Below, piece after piece: positions 41,175 to 50,689 of a DNA stretch of 64,000 bases. How positions within the stretch are numbered: position 1 is the first letter of the stretch; every line of letters starts with the position of its first letter. Location of the stretch: positions 11,211,787 through 11,275,786 of the forward strand of contig OX463864.1 of NCBI GenBank assembly GCA_949825065.1, read 5' to 3'. A program made the translations under genes and the position numbers. The notes beneath the pieces were generated by a model. The model was given only the letters and a program-made list of their open reading frames with translations, did no database searches and was not told the origin of the DNA. This stretch comes from Odontocerum albicorne. Lineage: Eukaryota; Arthropoda; Insecta; Trichoptera; Odontoceridae.

Positions 41175-41600
41175 GTCGCTGTTTAAAGCTTGGACTTGCA
41201 AGAGGAATGATTTGTAGCAAAGATTTGTGCGAGTTCTTGAGTGTGATGTTTTTTATTGTTTTTTTAATGATTGTATGCGGTATATTGTGAGTTGAATGTT
41301 TTGGTCTGTCTTGGAGTGATGAAGTGCGAGGAGTTTGATTTCGCGTGACGTATACATGTGTAAATGAGTGTCACTGTTTGTCAGGTTGATGAGAATGTGC
41401 AACGGGGTTTTATAAAATCAAAAATCGGAAAGTAGTATGGATTTATTTTTTCGTGCTATCACAACAAACGAGTGCGACACAACAAACCCAGATTGTGTGT
41501 CCAAATTAAATAACCAGTTCTTTTTTTGCGAATTATGTACGATACATTTCTTGTCATGTGTAAAATAAATAGATAGATAAATAAAAAATAAAAGCTAACG
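41175..41600 (+). repeat. Family G LINE 3' untranslated region
   Basis: Matches 57970-58505 in order: gtgatgaagtgcgaggagtt, gagtgtcactgtttgtcagg, ttgatgagaatgtgcaacgg, ggttttataaaatcaaaaat, cggaaagtagtatggattta, tttcttgtcatgtgtaaaat and a (gata)/(aata) tail. The coding end is absent in this copy. Confidence 0.85.
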
Positions 41601-42385
41601 ATGGTGAGAGTCTTACGATAACAGGTAACTGATTCCAGAATTTAACGTCACTTTTTTATCACTTAATAATCAATTATTCTACCTGCGGTCCTTTTTGTAG
41701 AAAGCCATTACAAAAAGTAGAAAATAATAAATGTCATTGTGTAGTGCGTGAGTGTTAGAAGTTTCCTACGCAAGGGAATTAATATTCTTTGCTGATGCAG
41801 ATGAACTAGCCTGGAGACGGAGAAGAAAGGTTCACATGCTGTGTGATGTCATGCAGGTGTTGAAAACCATTTTTAAAATTAAATGTATTTAATATATAAT
41901 TACAAATAAAATATTAATAATAATAAACTCCATTTATTAATTATTTTTTTTCAGGTCCTTTGCACATTACAGGTTTCCTTTATTTGTACAAGGACTAAAT
42001 ATAACAAGTGCAAAAATAACGTGTGTAAAACAATTTAAACGTTTAAGACTTATTTGATAAAAACAATAGTACAAATGTATCATAAATTACACACTAAAAC
42101 ATTATGACAAATTATAGCGTGCTAAATAATAAAATATAGCTTGTTAAAATTATATATATATATATATTTTTTTTTTTAAATTATTTCAAGTACAACACTA
42201 AATTTAAGAGATTTTTCCTGATGGAGCTGAGCGATACATGAAACACATCTATACTATATGAGGATACACACGGTTAAACAGTGTGATTGCTCTACCTACC
42301 GCCATTTCCAAAGGCAGGTGAGTTCGATTTATTGGTCAATCGAACAATCTATGAGTGCGTTGTCTCAAATAATTATCTAACTGTA
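41601..42385. other. No gene recognised
   Basis: A+T-rich with a (ta)n/(t)n run at 42150-42178. 42225-42350 is slightly more balanced but unassigned. Confidence 0.45.
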
Positions 42386-42389
42386 TTAT

Positions 42390-42955
42390 GGTTTGGACAT
42401 GTGGAGAGAATAAATTATTAAAGAATGACTAAGCAAGTATACAAGTCAAAAGTGTAAGGTATGTGTGGAAGATGTAGACCATGGAAAACGTTGCAGAACC
42501 AAAACTACCATATTTGGAAAAAATGTCAAGAGATAAGTGTAAATAATTGAAGATTGTGCGTGACGAGATGTATGAATGTAGAGGCAGAAAAATATTATTT
42601 ATTTATTTAACAATTTTATTGCACATATAATCTGGAGGATTTATTGCCAGGCCGCAATATCTTCCAGCCTACCAGACAAAAGTAAATTAAGCAAGTTACA
42701 TAAATCATTCAAATGACTATCCATCCCCACGTAATCCATAAAACGTACGTGAGCATATGTCCACAAACACCTCAAAGACGCACAATCACCTGAACATTCC
42801 TTTTCATATAAAGTGAGATATCATCAATCAAAGGAAAAGAAGGGGATGGTGAAGAGGAAAGGAAAAGAAAAAGTTGTATGTTTGGACAGAAAAATTTGAT
42901 AATCTGTTTTCTCTGCCTACTCCATAAGGGTCACGGTGAGATGATATGTGAGTAC
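42390..42955 (+). pseudogene. RTE-A C-terminal fragment interrupted by family D
   Basis: Before: ggtttggacatgtggagaga (WFGHVERI), aatgactaagcaagtataca, agtcaaaagtgtaaggtatg, gaagatgtagaccatggaaa (GRCRPWK), gtgcgtgacgagatgtatga, atgtagaggcagaaaaatat. After 42870: ttgtatgtttggacagaaaa, attttgataatctgttttctctg, cctactccataagggtcacg. The CLDRQKF block continues directly across the inserted element. Confidence 0.8.
42595..42870 (-). repeat. Family D element inserted in RTE-A
   Basis: ttatttatttaacaatttta, ttgcacatataatctggagg, atttattgccaggccgcaat, atcttccagcctaccagaca, gactatccatccccacgtaa, gatatcatcaatcaaaggaa, ggaaaggaaaagaaaaag. Reversed relative to its host fragment. No clear target duplication could be read. 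Confidence 0.8.
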
Positions 42956-42989
42956 CTTATGTACGTTTAATAAAAGATAACCAACACAA

Positions 42990-43078
42990 AACAGTGGCCT
43001 TATTGGTAAGACGCCTGTCTTCTCACCCGGAAGTTACGGGTTTGATTCCCGTTGCGATTTATGCTAGATTTTTTTTTT
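42990..43078 (+). repeat. SINE-1 head
   Basis: cagtggccttattggtaaga (A-box), cgcctgtcttctcacccgga, agttacgggtttgattcccg (B-box) ttgcgattt then a T-run. Best-kept plus-strand head; still within a SINE context rather than a tRNA gene. Confidence 0.8.
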
Positions 43079-43257
43079 TTTAATTTTTTGTCTGATATTC
43101 TTTTGAGGTATATTTAACATATTTTTGTTAGATTGGAAAAGATTTTTGTGTGTCAATAAGTCTGCCAGGTACTGTATATGACGAAATAATTATTTTTAAA
43201 AAGAAGACTACAGGGAGTGGAAACTGAGATCTCTACAAAATTTACGAAACAACTATT

Positions 43258-43358
43258 GACATTTGTTTTATCAAGCACTGTTTATTCCACTTTTTTGTAA
43301 CGGTATAATCTTACCGGTTTCAAGACTTTCACCTCATCTTCAGGGGAGCACAAACAAG
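43258..43358 (-). mobile_element. Solo PLE terminal repeat with 9-bp target duplication
   Basis: acaactatt on both sides (43249-43257, 43359-43367). Inside, a single terminal repeat in minus orientation: tgttttatcaagcactgttt, attccacttttttgtaacgg, tataatcttaccggtttcaa, gactttcacctcatcttcag, gggagcacaaacaag. Confidence 0.85.
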
Positions 43359-43460
43359 ACAACTATTCTTGTTATTCTTTCATATATCCTTCAATTTATC
43401 CTAATTGGCATTTACTCGAATGTTTTTATACTTTTTGGCATTTCGTAAAAAAAATTCAAC

Positions 43461-43548
43461 ATTTTTAACAATCAACTATTTTAACAATCAAATATTTTAA
43501 CAATCAACTATTTTAACAATCGAATATTTTAACAATCAACTATTTTAC
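43461..43548. repeat. Tandem repeat, 16-17-bp unit, 5 copies
   Basis: Unit ttttaacaatcaacta with variants aatcaaata and aatcgaata. Confidence 0.9.
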
Positions 43549-43549
43549 C

Positions 43550-44395
43550 ATTTTATCGTTTTGGACCAAGTGAATAAAATTTGGAATGAATTATAAATAA
43601 ACATTCAAATCAAATGAAATATAGAAAAAGTAAAAACTTATTATGAGTAAGTTTGAAGCTCTGACCTCTCTACCTACTCCGAAATCGTGTCATGGTTTTT
43701 AAGCGTTAATATGAATCCTTGCAGATTTTTTTTAAAGAAATAAAAATTTATTTTAAATAACAGTTCCTGCTATGGTTTGCCGTTCCGTCTAATTAGGGGG
43801 ACCATATTTCATAAATGCTTCCTTGAAGACAAATTTCTATAACGCAACATCAAAAGACAGTTAACCAATCAGATGATTTTTTAACTTTTAACGATTTCTT
43901 TACTAAGTGGTTTTTTAAGTATTTCGAAAGGGGTACCAACTTTGATGTATGTAAATAAAACGTGGACGTGTAAAAACACTGAAATATGTAGAAACGTATG
44001 CACGAAGAAGAAAACGTGGGATGACAATGTGTGACAAGAAAGAAATAAAGTGATTATGGAAGAATATGAACTGATTCATTATGTAAGAGGAAACAGAGCA
44101 TTCTGATATTGTTTGGGCACGTGGAACGAATGTGTGAAAAAAGAAAAATAATATACAGTACAAATGTGAATATAATTCTAGGTAAAGTAAGACAAGGAAA
44201 GTATGGTTGGATCAAATGAATGTTATTTTGAAAGGAGATATAAGAAGTGTGGAAAAAATTAGGAGCTTTATGAGAAGGTGTATGAATGGGGAAGAAGCCA
44301 AATATGTGTTTTGAGATAGGAAAGTTAGGTGACTTGCCCTCTCTGCCTATTCCAAAAGGGAAACGGTAAATATGTGTATGTATTTTTATGTACAA
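43550..44395 (+). pseudogene. Two RTE-A C-terminal fragments
   Basis: 43550-43700 is a scrap (ttggaccaagtgaataaaat; tgacctctctacctactccg). 43925-44390 is a fuller copy: VPTLMYVNKTWT, tgtgacaagaaagaaataaa, cattctgatattgtttgggc, acgtggaacgaatgtgtgaa, gtatggttggatcaaatgaa, tgttattttgaaaggagata, gctttatgagaaggtgtatg, and the family end ccctctctgcctattccaaa, agggaaacggtaaatatg. Frames broken by several indels. Confidence 0.8.
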
Positions 44396-44559
44396 TCTTT
44401 CAACAGATAACAACATCCTGGCTTTACTTAAAGCAATATGGCTAATCTAATGGCCGCAGCCACTACCTTCCTATCCTAACACATTTAACTAATGAGTGTA
44501 CATGGATATATTATTTTTGTAATATTTTCAATCTCGCAATAAAAGTAAGTTCGAATTGT

Positions 44560-44800
44560 TAATAAAAGCGCCTTTGGGGAGAGTTTGCTCTCTAAACGGT
44601 GCTGTATACGTTATCCTGTTATTACTATTATTAATATTATAGTAAAAGATACACTTGACCAAGGGTTTGCTAATTTATTTAAAATTATATCACATAAGGT
44701 TCGAAATGTATGCTATGAAATATCTGTCCTCTCTGTCTACCCCAGCAGGAAAACGGTGAGATGGTATATATGTGTATATAAGTAAGCGCTTTTTTAAAAA
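44560..44800 (+). repeat. SINE-3 scrap and RTE-A 3' scrap
   Basis: 44573-44612 aagcgcctttggggagagtt / tgctctctaaacggtgctgt matches the complement of 10745-10790. 44698-44770 (ggttcgaaatgtatgctatg; ctctctgtctaccccagcag; gaaaacggtgagatggtata) is an RTE-A end. Confidence 0.6.
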
Positions 44801-44807
44801 AAAGCCC

Positions 44808-44827
44808 AAGGTTTTTTAAAAAACCTT
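44808..44827. other. Perfect 20-bp palindrome
   Basis: AAGGTTTTTTAAAAAACCTT. Isolated, with no element around it recognised. Confidence 0.8.
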
Positions 44828-44864
44828 AGGAGTCCTAGCCTCTAAATAATTGGACAGCAATGTA

Positions 44865-45070
44865 ATGTATTATAGTTATGTTGTAAACATTACAACCTGA
44901 TGAGCGCATTGCTTTATAGCAATCTCTAACAACCTATCAGAAAGATTTTTAGAGAGATCTTAAATGAAAAGCAGACTTAAATCCTTTTTAAAAAAATCAA
45001 GGATCCGACGGAATCAAACCATCCGCACCCGAGATGGAAGACATGTATCTAACCAACTTAGCGACAAACA
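44865..45070 (-). repeat. SINE-1, near full length
   Basis: tgtattatagttatgttgta, aacattacaacctgatgagc, gcattgctttatagcaatct, ctaacaacctatcagaaaga, tttttaaaaaaatcaaggat, ccgacggaatcaaaccatcc, gcacccgagatggaagacat, gtatctaaccaacttagcga. Tail, linker and head in order. Confidence 0.8.
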
Positions 45071-45144
45071 TTGTCACATGCTCCAGTAACATGCAAAAAT
45101 AGATAAAACGAGGTAAACAAAATATTTTTTAGGATGTTGTTTTA

Positions 45145-45400
45145 ATTGCAATGGTCCCAACTTGCAATTTGGCCACCCCGTTCCCGTCGCAACTAATTGC
45201 AACGAGGGCTCGATATTTTTAGAATGGCGGCTCTGCAGAAAAACTTGCACCAGTACAGACACACTGCACAGCAAGCGTGCAAAAAACACTCATACGCCTG
45301 CAAAAAGCCGCCAACACGAGTCCAGAATGCACACATACTGCAGCATTCGCGAGATGCAAATCTGCATCGAACTGCATCGCGGAGCTGGCGTCTGGTTTGC
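45145..45400. other. TGCA-dense segment of unknown nature
   Basis: About 14 TGCA tetramers in 250 bases, e.g. ctgcagaaaaacttgcacca, actgcacagcaagcgtgcaa, gatgcaaatctgcatcgaac. Higher G+C than the flanks. Three frames stay open across it (45162-45473, 45197-45484, 45277-45546), none with a recognised domain. Confidence 0.5.
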
Positions 45401-45511
45401 GAAAAAAGGGGATACTTTGGTCAAAGGAAACAAGTTGCGAGTTTTTATTTATTTTTGTGTTTTTTTATATTAACGGTATTTTGAGACAGGTTTATTTCAA
45501 AGTAAATTCGA

Positions 45512-45540
45512 AAACATTTCAATGCGACATTGAAATGTTT
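45512..45540. other. Perfect 13-bp hairpin with 3-base loop
   Basis: AAACATTTCAATG, loop CGA, CATTGAAATGTTT. No T-run follows; function unknown. Confidence 0.7.
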
Positions 45541-45589
45541 GAATAGCGAGATTGATAATAGAAACAAAGTGAATACATACTCGTACTGG

Positions 45590-46796
45590 AACCGGACAGC
45601 ACCAAAATTCTTCTTTATTCATCAACATAGTCTCCTTCAAGAGCGATACATCCATTCCAACACTTTCCTAACTTTTCTACGCCAGCCGTGTAGAACGATT
45701 TATCTTTGGTTTCAAAATAGGCGTTAGTTTCGGCAATCACTTCTTCATTGGAGCCAAATCTCTTTCCCTGGAGCATCTTTTTGAGGTCTGCGGACAGCCA
45801 ATAGTCGCTGGGGGGCAAATCTGGAGAACACGGTGGATGCGGATGCAATTCGAAGTTCAACTCATGCAATTTGGCCATCGTTACCATCGACTTGTGACAC
45901 GGTGCATGGTCCTGATGAAAGAGAACTATTTTCTTCTTCATATGGGGCGGTATTTTTGCAATTTCTGCCTTCAAACGCTCCAATAACGCTATATAATATT
46001 CGCTATTGATGGTTTTTCCCTTTTCAAGGTGATCGATGAATATTATACTCGTACCATGCGCATCCCAAAATACGGAGGCCATAACCTTCCCGACCGACTG
46101 TTGAGTTTTTGGTCGCTTCGGACGACTTTTACCGGTTGCTCTCCGCTCAGCTGACTGCCGATTTGATTCCGGAGTATAGTGGTGGATCCAAGTTTCATCC
46201 ATTGTCACATACCGACGCAAGAACTCCTGTTTATTTCGCGTTAACAGTGCCAAACAGCGCTCTGAATCATCGATGCGTTGTTGTTTCTGTTCCATTGTGA
46301 TCAAACACGGTACCCATTTCGAAAAAAGCTTTTTCATGACTCTTCAGAATGTCAAAAATCTCACGCAACTTTACTTTGCGATTTTTCATCACGATTTTGA
46401 GGGGTTTTTTAATTTTTTTCTGATGTAACAGCCTCATTTGGACAACCAGAGCGCTCAGCATCATTTGTGTCTGTACGACCGCGTTTGAAATCAGCATACC
46501 GCCAACAAATGGTTGTTTTCGACGGAGCAGAGCCCGGATAACACTTTTCAAGCCATCGCTGAGTTTGAACGGTATTTTTTCCCATTAAAAACAATGTTTT
46601 ATCAACACACGAAATTCGATTTTTCCATTGTTTTGAAAATAGCAAAAGTAGCGTCACTAAAACCGCTGTAACTCAATGCCACAATGTCATTTGACACGTA
46701 ACTTCTAAAGGCTGGTACAAACTGAGAATGGTATGGATTTGTTATTAGAGACGCCATCTGTTGGTTAGTCTCGGGACTTATTGATCGATGGACTGA
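45590..46796 (-). mobile_element. Irritans-type mariner, damaged
   Basis: The transposase reads right to left. Its upstream end (minus strand from about 46793) is gtccatcgatcaataagtcc, cgagactaaccaacagatgg, cgtctctaat, which has the ATAAGTCCC...AGATGGCG layout of Himar1-like ends. A matching inverted end was not found beyond the stop codon near 45615, so that side is either truncated or has a diverged end. The upstream end touches a fragment of the CAGTACCC MITE (46794-46852). Confidence 0.85.
45615..46628 (-). pseudogene. Mariner transposase (irritans subfamily), frameshifted
   Basis: A D,D34D transposase that cuts and joins DNA at TA sites. Start at 46628 (MEKSNFVC), then a frameshift near 46610 to GKNTVQTQRWLEKCYPGSAP and FKRGRTDTNDAERSGCPNEA (first helix-turn-helix), another to IKKPLKIVMKNRKVKLREIF, then a small deletion and shift at about 46340 into a 240-codon open stretch (46337-45615). 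That stretch holds KWVPCLI, RYVTMDETWIHHYTPESNRQ (first Asp), GKVMASVFWDAHG, LFHQDHAPCHKS (second Asp; usual N is H) and SPDLPPSDYW (third Asp), with exactly 34 residues between the last two, ending GCIALEGDYVDE. All three catalytic Asp remain, but at least three frame breaks make it inactive. Confidence 0.93.
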
Positions 46797-46852
46797 CAAA
46801 TCGCGACGGAACACGTGTATGAATGACAGAGACGACGCTCCACAAAGCCGAA
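46794..46852. mobile_element. CAGTACCC MITE fragment next to the mariner
   Basis: tgacaaatcgcgacggaaca, cgtgtatgaatgacagagac, gacgctccacaaagccg matches the complement of the centre and inner left arm of the MITE at 23744-23932. The outer arm is missing. Confidence 0.8.
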
Positions 46853-46854
46853 GT

Positions 46855-46955
46855 TAACCAATTATGGATGCCCACGAACCCCACAAACACGGATAATCAC
46901 CCGAACGTTCCATTTCATATATGGTAAAGTGAGATATCATCAATCAAATGGAAAT
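46855..46955 (-). repeat. Family D fragment
   Basis: gatgcccacgaaccccacaa, acacggataatcacccgaac, gttccatttcatatatggta, aagtgagatatcatcaatca. Confidence 0.75.
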
Positions 46956-47310
46956 GTTAAAAGTCCACAACAATGTTTTAGCACCAACTTTGATGTATAG
47001 AAGTGAAACATTGACAAGGCATGTGACTAAAAGAAGCCAAAACATGTTGTAGAAATGCGTGGACTTATGGGGTAGGAATATATGACATATGTAATACGGA
47101 ATGAAGTGAGTGAATAGGGATGAATGTGAACTTAAGGATGATGTGTTAACTAAGATAAAGAAGAGCCTACTGAAATGATGTGGGCATGTAGAACGAATTA
47201 ATAAGGAAATACTAAATTAACAAATGTAATGTGTAAATGTGAGTGGAAAGCGTTAGAAAGGAATACTTAAAAAAGTATGGTCGGATGAAGTGAATGTTTT
47301 TTGATTTGGC
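46956..47310 (+). pseudogene. RTE-A C-terminal fragment
   Basis: VHNNVLAPTLMYRSETLT, then aggaatatatgacatatgta (GIYDICN), gatgaatgtgaacttaagga, tgatgtgttaactaagataa, gatgtgggcatgtagaacga and tatggtcggatgaagtgaat, ending inside the DQ-V block. Confidence 0.8.
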
Positions 47311-47410
47311 CAAGTTCACAGTCTAATGGTGCTAAACCTTTTTTTTTATATTTTTCAAATGTCAATAAAATTAGGTTCTAATTCCGGGCCAGAACTTTTA
47401 GAAGAAAAGT

Positions 47411-47637
47411 CCACCGAGAGGTTTCGCGTTTGATTCCCAGCCTAGTTTGGTAAATGCTAAGCCTAGTCTGGTAAAAATCATTTTTAACTTCAAATTTAAA
47501 TAATTTAAGCGATTGGCTATGAATATTTTTATTTTTTCGATTTTAAATCGCTGATTTTTACATGTGTATTTGTGTATTGAATACACAGCACCAGAACGCG
47601 CGGACTTTTTTAGCACAGGAAGGGAAATGTTAATCTA
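47411..47637 (+). repeat. SINE-like element with tRNA head, inverted relative to 21868-22033
   Basis: caccgagaggtttcgcgttt, gattcccagcctagtttggt (B-box-like), then cattttttcgattttaaatcgctg, atttttacatgtgtatttgt, gtattgaatacacagcacca, gaacgcgcggacttttttag, cacaggaagggaaatg. The body matches the complement of 22033-21868. Confidence 0.75.
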
Positions 47638-47639
47638 TG

Positions 47640-48015
47640 GCAATCTTCGACGCTAGGCCTCAAAGTCGAGGATACCTTCGCCCTTCCATTGTCAATACAG
47701 TTGGAAAGCGAAGATGTGCCGTGGAGTTTTCTTCTCTTTTGTGTTTATTCTCATCTTGAAGTGAGAAAGCTATTGCGCACCAGCAAACTCTCCGGCCACC
47801 CTACTGTACTGGATCCAATGACACACCTGAAGTAAGACATCGGAATACATCAGCATGTTTTTTTTCTACTTATTTTGAAAGAATAGATATGACCAAAGTC
47901 AAACGTATACTTATACACGGTTGAAAAAATAATTGTCATTCGACAATTGTACAGCGAACCGGTGACATTACACACGGAAATTTAGTGCACTATCACGTGG
48001 TCATGTACCTCACCT
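47640..48015 (-). repeat. SINE-2, near full length, minus strand
   Basis: cgacgctaggcctcaaagtc, gaggataccttcgcccttcc, cagttggaaagcgaagatgt, gccgtggagttttcttctct, gcgcaccagcaaactctccg, ctactgtactggatccaatg, atagatatgaccaaagtcaa, gtgcactatcacgtggtcat, gtacctcacc. Longest minus copy; the head is decayed. Confidence 0.85.
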
Positions 48016-48092
48016 ATATGGTAATATCAGCCAACCAATTTTAAAAATGTTGAATACCTACTAGTTGAAAATTTCATATTTTTAATGTGGAA

Positions 48093-48245
48093 AAAAATAG
48101 AGGGTCGAAGAGGTGTTGGCAGGAGACAAATCTCCTGCTTCCGCAATATACGTGATTGGACAGGTATAAGGAGCGTTGGGGATCTTTTTCAGGCTGCCGG
48201 GGACAAAGATGCTTACTCTCAGGTGATAGTTAACGTTGGGGGGAC
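48093..48245 (+). pseudogene. LINE reverse transcriptase C-terminus, third family
   Basis: An unbroken plus-strand stretch reads KIEGRRGVGRRQISCFRNIR, DWTGIRSVGDLFQAAGDKDA, YSQVIVNVGGT. This fits the GRRGPGRRRTSWLRNLRxWTGI..LFRAAxDRxxxA.xIAN ending of a non-LTR retrotransposon family. Only the last 50 or so codons are kept, yet without stops or shifts, so it is a young insertion or a heavily truncated copy. Not RTE-A or LINE-B. Confidence 0.75.
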
Positions 48246-48620
48246 CTGACATGACACTAGGAAGAAGAAGAATGTAAAAAAAACATGCACAGAAATAATA
48301 AAAAAAAACAAAATACAAACGAAACAAGTTCGTCAATGTCAGGTTAAAAAAGGAATATTGCAACAATGGATGAGATAAAACTAGGAAATACACGCACAGT
48401 CACTAAAATGAAATTTTCATTTTCAATAATTATTTCCAAACAGGGTCGTCTTCAAGTGCTTCCTAAAGCTGCATACGCCACTCATATATCTAACATATTC
48501 CACGCTATTAGAAATTCCCCCTTTATTATATCGATTCGGAACAATCGATCTATTCTGTGCAGATGAGATTAACTTTAAAGCTGTAACCATCCCCAAGTAA
48601 CCGCCTCTCAGGCACAATCC
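48246..48620. other. No gene recognised
   Basis: The 66- and 68-codon frames near 48366-48629 overlap on opposite strands and show no motif. Confidence 0.4.
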
Positions 48621-48621
48621 A

Positions 48622-48720
48622 AAGAACAATTTTAGGTGTTTCTAACTCAGGACTTGAACCAACAACTATTAAACAAATTACATCTGGCAACTATAGCAGC
48701 GCCCGAACAAATCATGTATA
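48622..48720 (-). repeat. SINE-3 fragment
   Basis: aaagaacaattttaggtgtt, tctaactcaggacttgaacc, aacaactattaaacaaatta, catctggcaactatagcagc: resembles 10785-10860 but in the opposite order of blocks, with a decayed B-box complement. Confidence 0.55.
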
Positions 48721-48764
48721 ACACTATCGTTACACACAAAACAACTCAACGAGATTACTGTCAT

Positions 48765-48920
48765 GTCACAACTTCTTCAAACTAACCAGAAAGATGCTTA
48801 TGAAGCCTTAAGTGAAAGCCTGATTGAATACTATTTTTTTCAAATATATCTGGGTGTCAACGCAAATTGAGGCCGCAATCCCCGGATCAGAAGACAGGCG
48901 TCTTACCAACTAAGCCACGG
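48765..48920 (-). repeat. SINE-1, near full length
   Basis: cttcttcaaactaaccagaa, agatgcttatgaagccttaa, aaatatatctgggtgtcaac, gcaaattgaggccgcaatcc, ccggatcagaagacaggcgt, cttaccaactaagccacgga. Good head, shortened tail. Confidence 0.8.
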
Positions 48921-49029
48921 AAGTTATCAATAGATTCGAAAGATACAATGGAGCCATTCTACAAAGTAAAATCCGAGTAGTAAAATAATCAGATATTTCA
49001 AGCGTTTAGGGTGGATCAAGCTTACTTAA

Positions 49030-49635
49030 CCCTTACAGGCTTAGTGGTCCACGTTATGTACCACCTTTTTTTGACGCAGTACTGCACAATGGTACACGCT
49101 ATGTACCACTTATTAAACATCTCTCTATTGCTGCAAGAACGCTCAGATTATGTACCACTTCGTATAATATAATACTTATGACTCATATCCGCACAGCTGC
49201 AGGTCTGGTCCTGTTCAAATTCATTTAGCTTCTAATATTGACAGTTAGTTGTTCTTGGTGTGCCGACTTGTGCGTATAAAAGAAAACGTTATATATTTGT
49301 ATTAAATTTTAATAAAAAATAGCTGTGTTGTGATAAAATTGACTTCAGTAATTGTGGTAAATTTATATTTAGGTTAAAAATTAATTTTACCCAGATGTAT
49401 TTCGGCATTATTTGGTGGTACATCAGAAGTACCAGTGGGAATATGGACTAGTGGTACATAAGTTGTACCACCTCACCAGGAGTTCCTTGACCTACCGAAG
49501 AAGTGGAAATGTGTTAATTTAGCATTTGTATGTATTATTTTTCAAACACATTAAAAAAAAATATTTGAAACTAGATTTTTTATTTTTTGTGCAGCCTGAG
49601 TAAAAATAAGTGAAGTTTACCTGTGCCTGTAAGAG
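49030..49635. mobile_element. TTAA-flanked piggyBac-like non-autonomous element, 606 bp
   Basis: Ends CCCTTACAGGC and the complement of CTCTTACAGGC, each next to TTAA (49026-49029, 49636-49639). TTAA duplication with a CCYT terminus is the piggyBac hallmark. Near both ends a short motif recurs: ggtccacgttatgtaccacc, ggtacacgctatgtaccact, gctcagattatgtaccactt on the left; gtggtacatcag, agtggtacataagttgtacc on the right, possibly transposase-binding sites. No coding sequence. Confidence 0.8.
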
Positions 49636-49639
49636 TTAA

Positions 49640-50095
49640 GCGCTTCACATAAATGGTCTAAGAAGAATAATATTGCTTTTAAATCATAACGAACGATACC
49701 CGGCAGATAAGGCTAGTTTCAAAATTACTTAGTAAAGCTCCAATGTAATTTTGAAAGCCTTCACATTTAGTTAGACGACAGAAGGATAGATACGTCTATT
49801 AGAATAGACCACGTAGTTATTCAGTAAAGTTTTCCTCTTGAACGATGCTGAAAAATAGTATGAAAAGATATCAACGGTAGCAACCTTAAATGAACATAAA
49901 ACCTAGGGCATGGAGAAAATGTGTCTGGAAAAAATTGTGTTATTAGCGCGTTTGTAATATTTTATTTTAAATACATATAAAGTTATGTCGAACGGGAATG
50001 TTCGCGAATTGCTGTATTAGTGGTTGTTGTATTTAATATAATTGCTGTATTTGCGAATTGCTGATGACATGGTTGTATTAGTGGAGAATGAGGAT
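49640..50095. other. No gene recognised
   Basis: Unassigned. A small duplicated segment (gtattagtgg.., attgctgta.ttgcgaattgctg) occurs at 50010-50085. Confidence 0.4.
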
Positions 50096-50097
50096 GA

Positions 50098-50348
50098 ATT
50101 AAATAAATAAATATAGGTTTATTGATAGCAACGTTGTATGTATATATTTACATGTGTGTATATCTAGAAATTGCATACATATTTCTAGATAATGGTGAAG
50201 AAAACACATTAAATAGAGAAGCTATTTAATGGTCTGGGATCATCTCATAACATCCCCCAGTCGAGATACACCCTCACTAATAAAGGATGAGCACAGCCGC
50301 GAGGGCATCAGATGTTTTTCGGCCCACACCCTAGTACATGTAAATGAA
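50098..50348 (-). repeat. Family E LINE 3' end
   Basis: attaaataaataaatatagg, tttattgatagcaacgttgt, agaagctatttaatggtctg, gggatcatctcataacatcc, cccagtcgagatacaccctc, agatgtttttcggcccacac. Confidence 0.8.
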
Positions 50349-50688
50349 AAGGAACACAAAATTACGATAAATAAGCAGTAAATATCAAAATAGGTTCACC
50401 GATAAAAACATTGTATGTAAATATAATATGATATATGAGTGGCATAGGGCTAAACCACCCTATCCTACAAAACCAAAAAAATGAGTTAGTGTTAAAATTT
50501 GAGTCACATAACGTTTCTTTATAAGCCAGAAGTGCCTTTACTTCAAAATTCTTAATGGTACTACTGCTGCCATCTATCATTTTTTTTTGGGAAAGCGATT
50601 TTCGGAATATACTTTTATGCCAAATTTTAATTAAGTTTTCATCGGAACTTTGAGCTTAATCTGTCAAGACGGTAAACTTGCTGTAATA
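50349..50688. other. No gene recognised
   Basis: A+T-rich; the minus frame at 50362-50580 has no motif. Confidence 0.4.
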
Positions 50689-50689
50689 C

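Noticed and set aside
45162..45546. Three overlapping genes
   Set aside because: Overlapping frames in the same TGCA-dense segment; no motif and mutually exclusive frames.
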